Source: Parelaphostrongylus tenuis (taxonomy: Eukaryota > Nematoda > Chromadorea > Rhabditida > Metastrongylidae). From it: a DNA stretch of 64,000 bases. Under the pieces are notes generated by a model that was not told the origin of the DNA, did not search any database, and was given only the letters and a program-made list of their open reading frames with translations. Positions within the stretch are counted from its first letter, which is position 1. Each line of letters begins with the position of its first letter. Position numbers and translations under genes: made by a program. The stretch is taken from positions 45,567 through 109,566 of the forward strand of contig JAHQIW010000455.1 of the NCBI GenBank assembly GCA_019055375.1, read 5' to 3'. Shown here in pieces: positions 12,224 to 23,244 of the stretch.

Positions 12224-12962
12224 ACCAATTTGGTACTTTACGTTAGACAGCTCTAAATGAAAAAGCATTCTCTCTCGCCTGAAAAGAACCTTCCATAAGA
12301 ACGTTAGTAATCATGCGAAAATTTAAATCTCTTAGCGCCATACATGACCATTTTCGAAAACTCTTTTGATAACGCTTTAGCGAAAAGAAAACATATGTGT
12401 TTTGCGCGCGCATACTGCTCGCAGAGCAGAGCTCTTCCTTTAGACTATTGGTGGCTATTCGATAGCGTAAGTTTTCGCGAATCCAACGCCTTCTTTATTT
12501 TCCTTGAAAGACTATTTCGCTGCAGTGTAATAAAGAAAGCTCAAGTCCAACCTCTTTGGCGTGCTTGTGTACAGGTTCGCCTATGATCAGCTGTGTGGTA
12601 ATCGCAGAATACATGAGGCGGCCCGCCATCAATCGATTGAAATGCGCTGGTGCGTGGCATGTAAAGTGGAATTTTCGTCATTACCTTAGGAAATTTTATT
12701 ACTTTCTAAAAAACTCCGGATTTAATTTTTATTCCTTTCGAAAAAAACTCTAGATTAAATGTATGACACTGCTAAAGCTTATTTAGAATATAATCCTATT
12801 TCGAACTTCACAACGTTGCAAAATGATGTTTTAGAAAACGGACACGTGCAACGCTAGCCAGAGATTCAAAATTTTGAATAACTGCTGACACTTTTATGAA
12901 AAATTTTTGTCCAGCGAGAGGGATTGTTTCTCCATCCAGTGCTCTGGTGGAAAAGAACCGTT
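12224..12962 (-). repeat. TIR element G, copy in the right palindrome arm
   Basis: Mirror copy of 10195-10957. The outer end reads GGAAAAGAACCG next to the inverted CCAGCGAGAGGGATTG terminal block. Confidence 0.7.
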
Positions 12963-15900
12963 AATTTTTATTTCGCGTTTTAGACAATGAGTGACCTGTA
13001 GCGTTACCAAATGGTCTTTCTGGTCATCGTAAACCTATCAAATCAACAGTTTTTGTCCATCACATCACGGTCTATGATCTTTATACTGTACATTATGTAT
13101 TCTTTTATTCAGGAACGGGCTTTCTCGTCGTGAGCGATGTTGAAAAAGAGGACCAAGCGTTGGAATCATGCATGAAAGATGATCGTGTTAGTAAATGACT
13201 GTAAACGTTTGTTCATTCCTGACTATGCACTGCTTTTTTACTAGGTGGGCGCATTTTCCCAGATAGTGTTTTTGTGTTTTCGACTTCTGACTTCTCGGGT
13301 CATATTTTGTTTCTGAAAGCCATATTCTAACAAGGTTGTTCGAAATGACACGCAGAACTGCTTTGATAATAAAATTTCGAAGCATCATGTCAGCAATAAT
13401 ATCTGTGTTGATAGCGCTCGAAACAGCCTGTACTGTTTGCAAAACCTCTGTGTGAGGTGTAACATTGCATAATTACGTGTTCGCGATATGGCCATTATCA
13501 GATCCGATGGCAAGATGGAGGTGCCAATAAAGCACTAGTTTTTGTTTATGAAGAAGTGATGAAACCATGCATCGCTGATAACCACGCAAAACTTCTATGT
13601 CCAGCGGGCCTTCCGCTTTTCTCGAACTTGTAGTTTCGTGTAGTTCTGCTTTCCAACTTTCAAACACTTTTTGACGCACTCAATTGGATGTTCAAACCTC
13701 TCATCGCCATATGAGTACATTTTGTAGGATACCTTTCATTATGTTAACAATCATATCTTTATAATAGTTTCTTGAGTTACAACCTTCGATTGTCTAGCGA
13801 TCGCACAGCGGTCATCCGCACAATTTTCACTTGTACTGCTGCTTTGAATTTAACGAATGAGCACTTCGAAGGGACGCGTCCAAGAATTAAACGATACCAA
13901 GACGATCATTGTTTTAAACCCATTCGAGATGGAATGTATCCACATGGATAGACAATTTTTCGGAGGTATTTCTTGCTGCAAGCACATTTCTTCAAACTTT
14001 TAGTGATCATTCGAAAAGACAAATATTGCTACCTTTGCTAAATTGCTCGTTCTCCAGAAACCGTTACTTATTGCATTGTTACAGCGAATATGCATTATGT
14101 TTCGCAGTCAATTTGCTTTAATCGCCCCGCCCAGGGTCTGTGGGCTGCTTTTAAATTGCTGGAGATCATTGGACAGTCCAAATCTCGAAAGTTTCGATGT
14201 TAGAACTGATTTTCAATACGACTTACTTGAAGCTCTGTCAGAGCGAGAAGAAGATGACGTTTCCCACTCGGAAAAGTCAAATTGTCGCTCAAGCATCTTA
14301 GCGGGTCTATCTAGCATTGTGACACAATGAAGACCGATAAGACATCGTTTCTACGCTCATAATGCGAAAGACACGGAGACTTTTCGAATTGAAGAAAAAA
14401 TAAATAAATAACGGAAATAGCGTGCCTCTCGAATGACGCTGCGCACATCGGTTTCATCTACTGCCTCGAAAAGACAAGTCATTGAAGAGGAGCTTGATAT
14501 TACTTATTTAATCAAGAAATTTATCTCAAATAATCCCATGCCTCTTTTGTGAGAAAACTGTGGAAGAAATGTCTTATCTTACGACAGGAGCAAAGTTGTT
14601 GCAGATTCTAAGCAATATCCGTTCTGAAGTTCAAGTGACAAGCTAATTACTTTGAGTGGGAGACATGATCTTCTTTTAGCTCTATTAGCGCTCCATGTAA
14701 ACATTTTTAGAAACCAATTTGAGCGTCGAAATTCTATTTGAGCCAACGGATGGCTACCAATAATTCAGCTGAGAGTCACCTACAGACCCCAGCAGAGTAC
14801 GCAAAGTATGCTGAGTTTGAAAAATAACATAACAATAGCTGCTACATCACGATAAGAAAAACTTTGTGAAAAAGAAAGCACATTTTCAAAATCACCGAGA
14901 CCTGGGCAATCGAATGATTTTTGAACATTTGGAGGAGAATCTTTAGCATTCTTCCGTTATTCGTACCATGTTTCTATCCTTCAGAAAAAGCTTGTATTTC
15001 AGTCCTTCTAGTGTATGAGTGTTCATTCGATAACTCAAGTCAGAACAAATTCATTGACACATTTTCTCGAAAAGGCTTTATCGTTGCGTTTAAGTAGAAA
15101 CATAACTTTTTGTTGCTCATTCAAATATTTCTCGCTGACCAAAACTTCTTCTTTAGGGTTTTAACAACTAATCGACAGGCCAGATTTTAGGGATTCCAAG
15201 TAAGTTTTTGGTTCTTGGAATGGACTTCTCAATGCGCAGTAACAGCTAAAAGAAGATTGGGTTTCGTGAATCTGGATTACTCCTATTATCCGCGTCTTTC
15301 TACGAAATCTTGAGGGAAATGCTTCTTTAATTTGCTTTCTAAGTTTCAACAACCACCTAATTGATCAAATCATAGAGATTTCAGTGGTGAATTTTTTTCA
15401 GTGTGGCTACGCTATTGTGCTACAAAAGAAAAACAAAATTATGTCGCTCATTGAAATATTTCTTGCAAAAAAAAAATTCTTCTTTAGAATTTTAGCAACT
15501 CGATAGCTTAAATCTTGTCGATTCTGATAGTGTGTCTGCGAAAAGAACATTTTGTGCGCCGTAGCTACTAAAAGAATCTTAAGTTTCGCTCAGCGCGAAG
15601 TCGCCTTCAGGCCACCACGCATTGTAGGCATGTGGAAAAGATTTCGCCATATTGGCGCTGAACCAACACTCTTTTACTTGTATATTAACAAGTTTTCGCA
15701 ACAAGTAACACCAGTCCATTGCACATCGATTGCCTTTTTTCTATTACGAGCCTTCATGCTTTACCTAGTACTGAAAAAAACGCAGTCATGTTCTTACAAA
15801 CCCACAGCGTGCAGCAAGCTGAAAGACTGTGCAAAAGAAGTCGTCGCATGAAGCTTGAGTTCAGCTCACAGACTCTTTGACGATGTTGCAAGCCTCTTCA

Positions 15901-16457
15901 ATTGAGACACACGCTGCGCGGGGTGCGAAACTTATTGTTCTTCTGGCGGTTATAGCGCACTAAGATATATGTCTCAAAAGCCAAAGACATCACAGGAATT
16001 CACAAGATTTGCTTCATTGAATAGGTTACAAAAGTCCAAGAACATAGCCTTGTTCAGCAAGAAATGTTCAAATGAGAAATAAAAATTTATTTTTGCTCTT
16101 TCAGCTTAATGGTAGAGCTTTTTCAAAAATAAATATCAATCGCTTTCCCTTAACTACGAAAATTGTTTGTTCATTGAAAACGATCGGAAAATACGTTTTT
16201 CTGAAGGGTCGAGACTGCGTGCCGGTAATGGAAACATTCTAGTTTTGTGAAACCCAATATTCGTTTAGCTCTTTCAGCATATTACGAAGTCCATTCCAAA
16301 AATCGGACACACTGCTGTAATTTTCAGGATTTGACCTATCGACTGGGTGCTAAGTCTTAATGAAAAGCTTCGGACAGCGAAAAATGTTTGCATGGGAAAT
16401 AAATTTTTTTGCGCTTTTAGCGCATTAATAAATCCTCTTCAAAAAGAAAGAACCATT

Positions 16458-16906
16458 TGAATTCTTCTGGTTTAGGCAATCGAATGACTGTTTAGGTATT
16501 GAAAAAGGCCCAAAACTTTGTTTTTCTTAAGGAGCCGAAACTGAGTACGAATAACGCCAAAGATTCGAATTTTTTCCATCGAGAAAGTCTTCTAGAAAGC
16601 AGTTTATCCAAATGAATACTTAACGTCCTAAAGGAGTTAATTAAATGATAAATTATGTAAAGCTATTCTCACTCTAACGCAGAGACAATTTCGCTTGATA
16701 AAGCTACTCCTAATGATAGCAGATTAAGTGGGCAGGGCATGAAAAAAATGTACTATGCCGACGCTGGACAAAATTTCAATTATCTGGGAAACCACCTACG
16801 GCGTGTTTAGTGCTGCAATAGTCATCTATGGAAAGTGGTATTTTTTTTCTCTTTCTTATTGCTATATTTTTTCTCATGTTATAAGATTTTTAGTGGTCAT
16901 CTACAG
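16458..16906. other. Palindrome edge to first TTLL exon, nothing recognised
   Basis: Short AT-rich interval between the outer edge of the right arm and the first recognisable TTLL-like exon. No promoter element stands out. Confidence 0.4.
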
Positions 16907-19226
16907 AAAGTCGATCATCGCTCTCTGTTGACACCACATGTAGCTTCGGGTGTCATCCAATAGTCGCACTATGCACCAAAATGCTTGGGTTTGAGGAAGG
17001 TAACGTTCACTGGAAGTAGTTGTACAATCTAGTAAAAATTGATTAAGATCTTATGTTTTTCAAATATCCTTTTGGTCGTGATGACAATCAGCCTTGTGAT
17101 ATCTTTCGGTATAGCGCCGCACATCCGGGTTTCAACAAAGTTGTAAAATCTCCTGGATCATGAGTGAATAAATTTCCCGGCAAGTTTTCCGTTTTCTAAT
17201 TTTGTAAAATTTTTGTGTCGCCTTGTGAATTTCGAATGTTATAAAAATCTAAGTAGTTTTTAAACACTTATTTGGTTCCATTTTAGGTATGACAGAACTT
17301 TCTAAAAAAATTCCACTCACGCACGCAATCTGCTTAATGGAAAAAATATTCCCACATGCATAAACGTTTTATCCTTGTTCATTTCTTCTACCAGCTCATT
17401 ACGATGACCTGAAGGTGACTAAAAATAAATTAATGGTTTCAGATTTTCTTCATTAATGATATGAAAGTCTATATAACAGTACGGTTCATTAATTACTCGG
17501 TTGGCATTAGTTTTTGGAAGAGATTGAGAGTGTTTCTGCTTAGAATGTTTTCTGACGCATATAAATATACTAATTTCTTATTGATTGGTTGCTGCGAAAA
17601 TTTGGCTGAAAATAATACAATCATCAACAGGTCTATTGGAAAGATGAGCTACTACGTCGTAAAGAACAGGGAGTAGACGAGGAGCCATAATTAATCGTTA
17701 ATCCTAGTGAAGGTACGAATCGTTAAACGTTGACTATTAGCTCAACGATTACCTTAAGAGGAGCTTAATTATTCAATTGATATTGAATTGATATTTTACT
17801 GCTAGCAATTGATCGATGGTGCTCAGGAACTCTGTTCAGGAGCACAAGGCGCGGCAATTTATTTGATCAATGATTTATGTCATATAAGAGATTTATCTTT
17901 GGAGCAACTCGTACAGGTGGGCACTGCTTCTCTTCTTAGGTTTTCAACAATAGTAGTGATCTATAAACGTTTACGAGGTTTGATGAGTTGATGATGCATT
18001 ATTACAGCAAGTAAGAATTTAAATAACAAACATAAAGATGAGTTGATAATTGAATCAATTGTAAGCTAGAAGGAATTGAGATGGAGGGCTCCAGAAACTA
18101 GCAATGAAAGTTACGGGTCCTGTTTTTTTACATGTAAACTTCGCAACTATTATATAACATTAAACTTATACTCACTGAAACAGGTACATGTATCGGATCC
18201 ATTCCTCATGAAAGATGAACTGAAATCCGACTTTCGTGTGTATGGAGTCATCAAAAGCCTCAGTCCTTTGTCAATATACGTATCCAGAGAAGGTTTTTCT
18301 GCCTTTTATTTCAAAATTTTATAAATGCGAGATTACTGCGAACACGTTGTCAGTGACCACCCTCGTAACCGATCGTTCAATCACTTTGCCAGATATGGTA
18401 CTGTGAATAAATAGCATTACTGACGCTCTCTGTTACTGTGGAAATATCATAAAAGTATATGGGTCTTTTCTTTCAATAGATTGATAGAACATCGCATATC
18501 TTGCAAGAAATCTAGTTTTGACATTTTTCCTCGAAAAATTGTGACTCGAAGGAATTGCTCAATTGATCTTGTCATACTGCCGTCAGCGTGCTTGAAAGTA
18601 CTCAATTCGACCTCGTTCATCATTACTCATGCCTTAATTCTTCTTCCTTTTCTGCTTCTACACAAACACTATGGCTCAATAAGTTGAATTTGAAATAAAC
18701 ACATTTTCTGCATAGGTATGGACCCATTTTGTGCGATGAAATATGAAAAACCGACACCTAGTAATTCTCGTTAAATAAAGCAAGAGAGGCCCATGTCTAT
18801 AGTAATTCGCTCGAAGATCAAGTTACTATAAGGAGTATGAGCATGGAATTCTTACTACAAAGTTAAGTCTTACAAAAGCATTTTTTTATAGTACAACTTT
18901 CAAAAACATGTTGAAGTTTTCTTTCATAATGTCATCAGTTTTGTGGCATCTACAATTTTGCGTAATGCTATGCAGTCATTTTCATATTGCATACTATCTC
19001 AGCATTGATGATGCTACATTGAATTGATGTCAAAATTATGATAAGCAAATTATACTTCTTTATTCAATGATTTTCTTTCTGGAAGCAATCGCTTCTTTCA
19101 ACTGTATTCAACCAAATGGATGTATGTGGCATAAAAAGTAGAAGACTTTGGCATGATGTGAAGCTTATAAATGTGGAAACTATGATCGCAATGGTTCCAG
19201 AATTGATGATCCATTATGAGCATTAA
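16907..19226 (+). pseudogene. TTLL11-like N-terminal and catalytic half, disrupted
   Basis: Plus-strand exon-like blocks follow the order of a TTLL11-type enzyme: 16907-16999 (IVALCTKMLGFEE), 17092-17155 (CDIFRYSA...VVKSPG), 17287-17414 (GMTELSKKIPLTHAICLMEK, then TFYPCSFLLP), about 17628-17658 (GKMSYYV), 17827-17916 (GAQGAAIYLINDL), 18184-18292 (DFRVYGVIKSLSPLSIYVSR), 18716-18760 (GMDPFCAMKYEKPTP) and 19086-19226 (RRLWHDVKLINVETMIAMVP, then ELMIHYEH). Defects: TAA at 17361-17363 where the family has an aromatic residue; the exon ending 17155 is followed by GA, not GT; the first junction is out of phase; the last block ends in TAA with no donor; the exon with the near-invariant HLTNYS motif was not found; and the ATP-binding lysine depends on an ambiguous splice near 17658. 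The C-terminal part is absent here but present at 4.6-6.0 kb on the opposite strand. A sequencing error could explain single defects, hardly all of them. Confidence 0.7.
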
Positions 19227-19457
19227 ATTCATCGCAAATCCGGTACACAGTGTTTTCAGGAATCTTTGAACATCTGTTTTTCTGACTGAGAAATACGTCG
19301 ATGTTATAACTTAGAAGTCCGACTATCTCTGAACTTTGCCATGATTGAGGAAATGCAAAATTTCTGATCTGACTAGACTGTTGACTTCTTTTCTAATAGA
19401 TTTTTGATGATTGCAAAATATTATCTAAATAATCTGACATTATAGGATTTATGGGTC

Positions 19458-19512
19458 TAAGCTCTGACGAAGGCGTTACCGTCGAAACGTTGACCATCGA
19501 GTTTTGAAGAAC
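19458..19512 (+). other. Hammerhead-like core motif
   Basis: CTGACGA (19464-19470) fits the hammerhead CUGANGA core, then GGCG-TTAC-CGTC can form stem II, then GAAA (19484-19487). Penelope-like retroelements are known to carry hammerhead motifs in this arrangement. I could not find convincing stem I or stem III partners, so a full ribozyme is not supported; it may be a decayed retroelement end. Confidence 0.25.
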
Positions 19513-19559
19513 AGAAGGAAAATACCAATGTCATGCAAGTTTTCAATAAAGGAAAGGGC

Positions 19560-20655
19560 ACGTCGATATTAATACATCGCTGACGTGCATATGTAGTAAC
19601 AGACACTTGAAAACAGAGCAATCCTTATTTGCAATAGTGACGAAACTTGGTAATTTTCCTCATTCGTGATAGTTTCCTATAAATGGCAGCCATCAATATT
19701 CAAAAGGAAGTGGCAGACTTTAAACATGATCGAAAGATAACAGAAACTTCCTCTTGATTAGGGTTGTGCACTTCGTTTTTGAGTGGCGATCTGGTTCATT
19801 GGACCGACTCGAGCTGTTATGAGGCACATCTTAATAGACCTTTGTTATGTACCATTGTTCTCCGCGTGGCAACTCTAGAAGAGTTTTTTTTTCATCTTCA
19901 TAAATTCCCTTTTCATATTCATTCAAGGACTAACACAGATTTTTTTTATTACGTAAGCGGGATATCTTTTGTAAAGGGTAAAACCTTGTTGACGACCTGT
20001 GGCATTCTGCTATGAGCTGCTCGGCTCGGCGTCTTGCTTAACTACCGTAACTGTGGTGTCGCGTTTTCTCGCAAATTAGTTCCGAGGCGCGTCACAATGG
20101 AAATAAGGAAGGCACTGGGCTTACTGAGGCTCTGAGGGAGCATTGTTAATTGACTGATGAATTATCATAGAAGAAACTCTTATTAGGTTTTCTCCAGCAG
20201 AAAGAACTTCTATCTATCAAAAATTTCCCTGTTTTACAATAAGAAGTCCACATTCCTTCGGAGAAGAGCATTTTTACACTTGTATTATCACAGTGTTTCT
20301 TTTTTTCAATTTACATTTTTACACTCCTTCGATAGATTGCGAAATGCTGATGTCAAGCCTAAACTCGGTTTGTGACGAGGCCCTCCTAGAACTATCTCTT
20401 AACGGGAAGAATATTATACTTTGTCTTTTGAGTGCGCTGTTTCAGCTTCGAAGCAGATTTTCTGGTATTACACGAAATGATTTTGCTTCTAAACAATCTT
20501 TGTCGTTAGGAGGAAATAGCTTTTTGAAAGGAACTTTTACAAACCATTAGTTAAATAAAAATTTCTGCTCTCAGTTCGAAGACTATAATCCGTAGAAGTC
20601 GGAATTCATTTATTTGACCGCCTCTTGTGGTGTTATAATCCTTCAATAAATCAAA
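19560..20655. other. No gene recognised
   Basis: Two open frames (19764-20015 and 20293-20550, plus strand) have fairly protein-like composition, but I could not tie either to a family or to a consistent splice pattern. Otherwise AT-rich. Confidence 0.3.
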
Positions 20656-20659
20656 TGTT

Positions 20660-20832
20660 GTAAAGTGGTGTGCAAATACATTTGCTCCAGCTGGGATTCG
20701 GATCCTGATCCCACTCTTTCCGGGAGAGCGTGTTGAAACGATAGTGCAACGACTCAGCACGCGCTCCCGGAAGGAGAGAGGTCTGGATTCAAATCTCGGC
20801 TAAGACAAATGTTTTTGCACACCACTCTACAC
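20660..20832. repeat. Head-to-head inverted pair of SINE-A
   Basis: Two SINE-A copies in inverted orientation share their tRNA-like heads at about 20740-20751. The right copy reads GATAGTGCAACGACTCAGC, CGCGCTCCCGGAAGG and TGGATTCAAATCTC, ending TTTGCACACCACTCTACA. The left copy is its complement beginning TGTAAAGTGGTGTGCAAA. The ORF over 20551-20760 is a by-product. Confidence 0.75.
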
Positions 20833-21204
20833 CATTTTTGTTTTTGTTATTGCATGTCACTATTCATAATAATCCATATCTTTTGTGCAAAAGTATTGCG
20901 GTGTTAGGCCGGGTTCGATTCCACGCTCATGATTCTCCAATACTTCAACTCCTTCAAGGTCACTAAATCGCCTGTCTAAGAGGATAGCGGCACTGACTTC
21001 ATTGATCGATAGGTCAACTCAAGTGCTATTACTCATTCAATCACTTAAGCGAACCTGCAATATGAAGGTGAATGCGTGGTGTATATTCCAGAGTTTGATC
21101 AACACCGAATGTTTTATCCTTTCTTAATCTTTATTAACTAGTCTCAAGCACGTTTTTTTCTGCCAAAATAGAAACCATGACAAAAAAGCACGCTTGCCGA
21201 CAAG
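20833..21204. other. Unassigned, with an isolated box-B-like motif
   Basis: GGGTTCGATTCC near 20907-20918 looks like the 3' part of a tRNA or SINE head without a recognisable box A. Nothing else is supported. Confidence 0.3.
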
Positions 21205-21700
21205 AAATGAGTTTATTTATTCCTGCAGCATCGACTCGGGATTCGGCAGTCTCTTGGAAGGCATTCACCAAAATTTTTTAGCCTAATTCGTTACATTTTC
21301 AAAGCATGTTTTGTGAGACATATGACCGCAATTTGTCGTTAAGAATTTGATGCTCTCTAATGATCAATGCCGACTGCACTCGTAGTGCTTTCTGGTGTGT
21401 CTCATTGAATTGCTAGAAATACTCGTTAGAATGGATTTGCCTCGACTGGGAAAACTGCTGTGGATCACACCAGCAGCGGACCCCACACACTCACGATGAC
21501 CTCTTCTTGGTGCAAGTTTGACTTTGGCAAGTGCTTTGGAACTTCTCGGTTCAACCATGAGCCGATCGCCACCAGTTCTCGTGAGTTCTTGATTTTTCAT
21601 CATATCACAATCCGATCGAGAAATGGTTTGCGGTTGTTACTTACAATAAGAAAAGACGATATTTTAGAACGGCAATTCTTTAATTTTCTGTGAGTTTACG
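21205..21700 (-). pseudogene. Decayed mariner transposase fragment
   Basis: Frame-shifted minus-strand remnants match mariner transposase: KSNLHQEEVIVSVWG and AAGVIHSSFPSRGKSI (family pattern VSVWW..AGVIHYSFL.PGETI), QFNETHQKAL...QSALI, CNELG, and VNAFQE.AESRVDAAGINK at the C-terminal end. Frameshifts and stops separate them. The N-terminal DNA-binding domain is missing. This is a dead element. Confidence 0.7.
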
Positions 21701-21704
21701 AAAC

Positions 21705-22566
21705 ACTTACTTATGGAGTTTTTACCTTTCTAATTTACTTCAAACGGCAAACAGAGTCAGCTTCGACGATTGCTCTCAGTCGGTCGTTGTCAACTTTTTA
21801 TGGCTGATCACTATGTTCTTTATCTTCAGAACTGCTGTTTCTCTTTAAAATTTTTCTATCCACCTAAGCCAAATGCGTTATTACTATTGCAAGTACTTTC
21901 TGCTGCTTGAAACCCGTTTTTGAATAACGAACAATTATATCGTCATTAGCAACAGCTCATAAAGTGGGAAATGTGCATTGAAATAATGTGTAACGGAGCC
22001 ACATTTATCTGAGAATAGATTCTAGAACCAAATGGCAATATTCAACAATGCAAAGACCGCTTTACTTTTGCACAGCCTCGTAACCGGGAAAATAACACAT
22101 GCATAACATTCTTCACATTTATTTCGGCGAAGTTGTAAAGCTCCTACTCGAAAATATATTTTCATGCAATTTACAACTTGCGCAATGTTCATGTATAGAC
22201 GAAATTTTTGGACTTAGCTCGAGTACGCCTCGATAGCCTTGGCGTTCGTGAATTTGTTGAGTAATTCCACAAAAGTGCACAATTCTGACACACTATTTCT
22301 TCTGCTCAAAGAAATCATTACACCCATCAGTTTATTTATACAATCAGAAAAGGTCAACAACAATTTGAATTTATTTATTCGATGCCATCAACCAGTATTT
22401 TACACTCAAAGAGTAGATTTTGTAATTTTGGCGATTAACAGTTCGACCCTCTCGTTCGCGTCTCAGACTTGAAATAGTTCTCCGATAGCCAGAGAAGTGG
22501 ATATTACAGTTGATCGAACGGGGTTTTTTTATTCAACCACATTTAGCGGTGGTATGATGTCATAAC
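21705..22566. other. No gene recognised
   Basis: An open frame at 22239-22472 (+) is hydrophobic and AT-driven with no splice support. Nothing else is seen. Confidence 0.3.
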
Positions 22567-22570
22567 ATAC

Positions 22571-22678
22571 CCAGTGATATAGGGTAATGTGCAAACTTAC
22601 GTCGGGGAAATTCCAAGCCACATTTTTCACCCTATCCGTGGGCGGGTGCTCAACCCTTTGCACTACCGACGCCTGTTT
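22571..22678 (-). repeat. SINE-A copy, inverted partner 1
   Basis: Reverse complement begins GGCGTCGGTAGTGCAAAGG and ends GTTTGCACATTACCCTATA. It faces the copy at 22788-22893 across about 110 bp. Confidence 0.65.
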
Positions 22679-22787
22679 TAACGCCAGTCTTTCTGCGCTA
22701 TAACGCACAAATCTGACAGCAACCAGCCGTTAGCAGCTTGGCATAGGTAGTCGACTTCGAGAGAACCCAGGAAAAATGGTGTTAGAA

Positions 22788-22893
22788 TAGGCTGCGGTAG
22801 CGCAAGACTGCTAGCATGCGCTCCCGAATAGGGTGTAAAGTAAGTTCGAGTACCAGCTGACGCAAAAATTTGCACATCACTCTACATCACTGA
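22788..22893 (+). repeat. SINE-A copy, inverted partner 2
   Basis: GGCTGCGGTAGCGCAAGAC, CATGCGCTCCCGAATAGGG, box-B-like AGTTCGAGTACC, tail TTGCACATCACTCTACATC. Together with 22571-22678 it forms a second head-to-head pair about 2 kb from the first. Confidence 0.7.
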
Positions 22894-22975
22894 AAAATTT
22901 TAGTACTATGCCTTTCAGGAAGACCCTTCTGTCAAATAGTGAAAGGATAAAGCTCTCGGAGTCGATCAGCCCTTG

Positions 22976-23240
22976 AGAGATGCACAATGCTTTCGTCCTC
23001 ATTTTTTACTTCGCTCGAGGTGATTGAATGCATATCTGGAAATTACAATGATTTGCAATGGCCGCCCGCCGAACAGAGTCAGTGCTGCTTATCCTCCCAG
23101 GAGCGTCTGAAAGCACTCTGGTACCAGTTTACCGACCTCGAAGAGATAGGAGGCTTGATGAACCATGAGCGCGAGATCGAACCATTGACCTCGTGTGCGA
23201 CGCAGAGCAGCTCTATCTACTGCGCCACATGCGCTCCTTG
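22976..23240 (-). repeat. tRNA-derived SINE-B copy 1
   Basis: The minus strand begins with a tRNA-like head: box A TGGCGCAGTAGATAGAGC, GCTCTGCGTCGCACACGAGG, box B GGTTCGATCTC. An unrelated body ending near GCATTGTGCATC follows. The body is shared with copies at 24668-24930, 26054-26215 and 34755-34930. Confidence 0.75.
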
Positions 23241-23244
23241 TTAG

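Larger units (their letters stand above)
11744..16457 (-). repeat. Right arm of the ~10 kb palindrome
   Basis: Reverse complement of 6673-11442. It starts GTACTGAAAGCAAAGTGGC at the spacer and ends near AAGAAAGAACCATTTG. A 39-codon frame (about 14434-14550 here, on the minus strand at about 8.6-8.7 kb in the left arm) is identical in amino acids between arms (TLRTSVSSTASK...ITYLIKKFISNN). Other frames are only partly conserved. No recognised protein family. Confidence 0.88.

Noticed and set aside
6673..16457. Maverick/Polinton with very long terminal repeats
   Set aside because: No polymerase, integrase, ATPase or capsid-like protein is encoded, and the spacer is only 0.3 kb.
18899..19027. 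Candidate HLTNYS exon of the TTLL half-gene
   Set aside because: Only the HL dipeptide matches; the invariant N and Y are absent in every frame.
20336..20464. Plus-strand exon-like frame first taken as the next TTLL exon
   Set aside because: Its phase would join the C-terminal half, but the block at 19086-19226 matches the same part of TTLL much better, including the conserved W and VPEL.
23165..23240. tRNA gene
   Set aside because: Boxes A and B are good, but the acceptor stem does not pair and the same head is attached to a shared body at other sites; it is a SINE.
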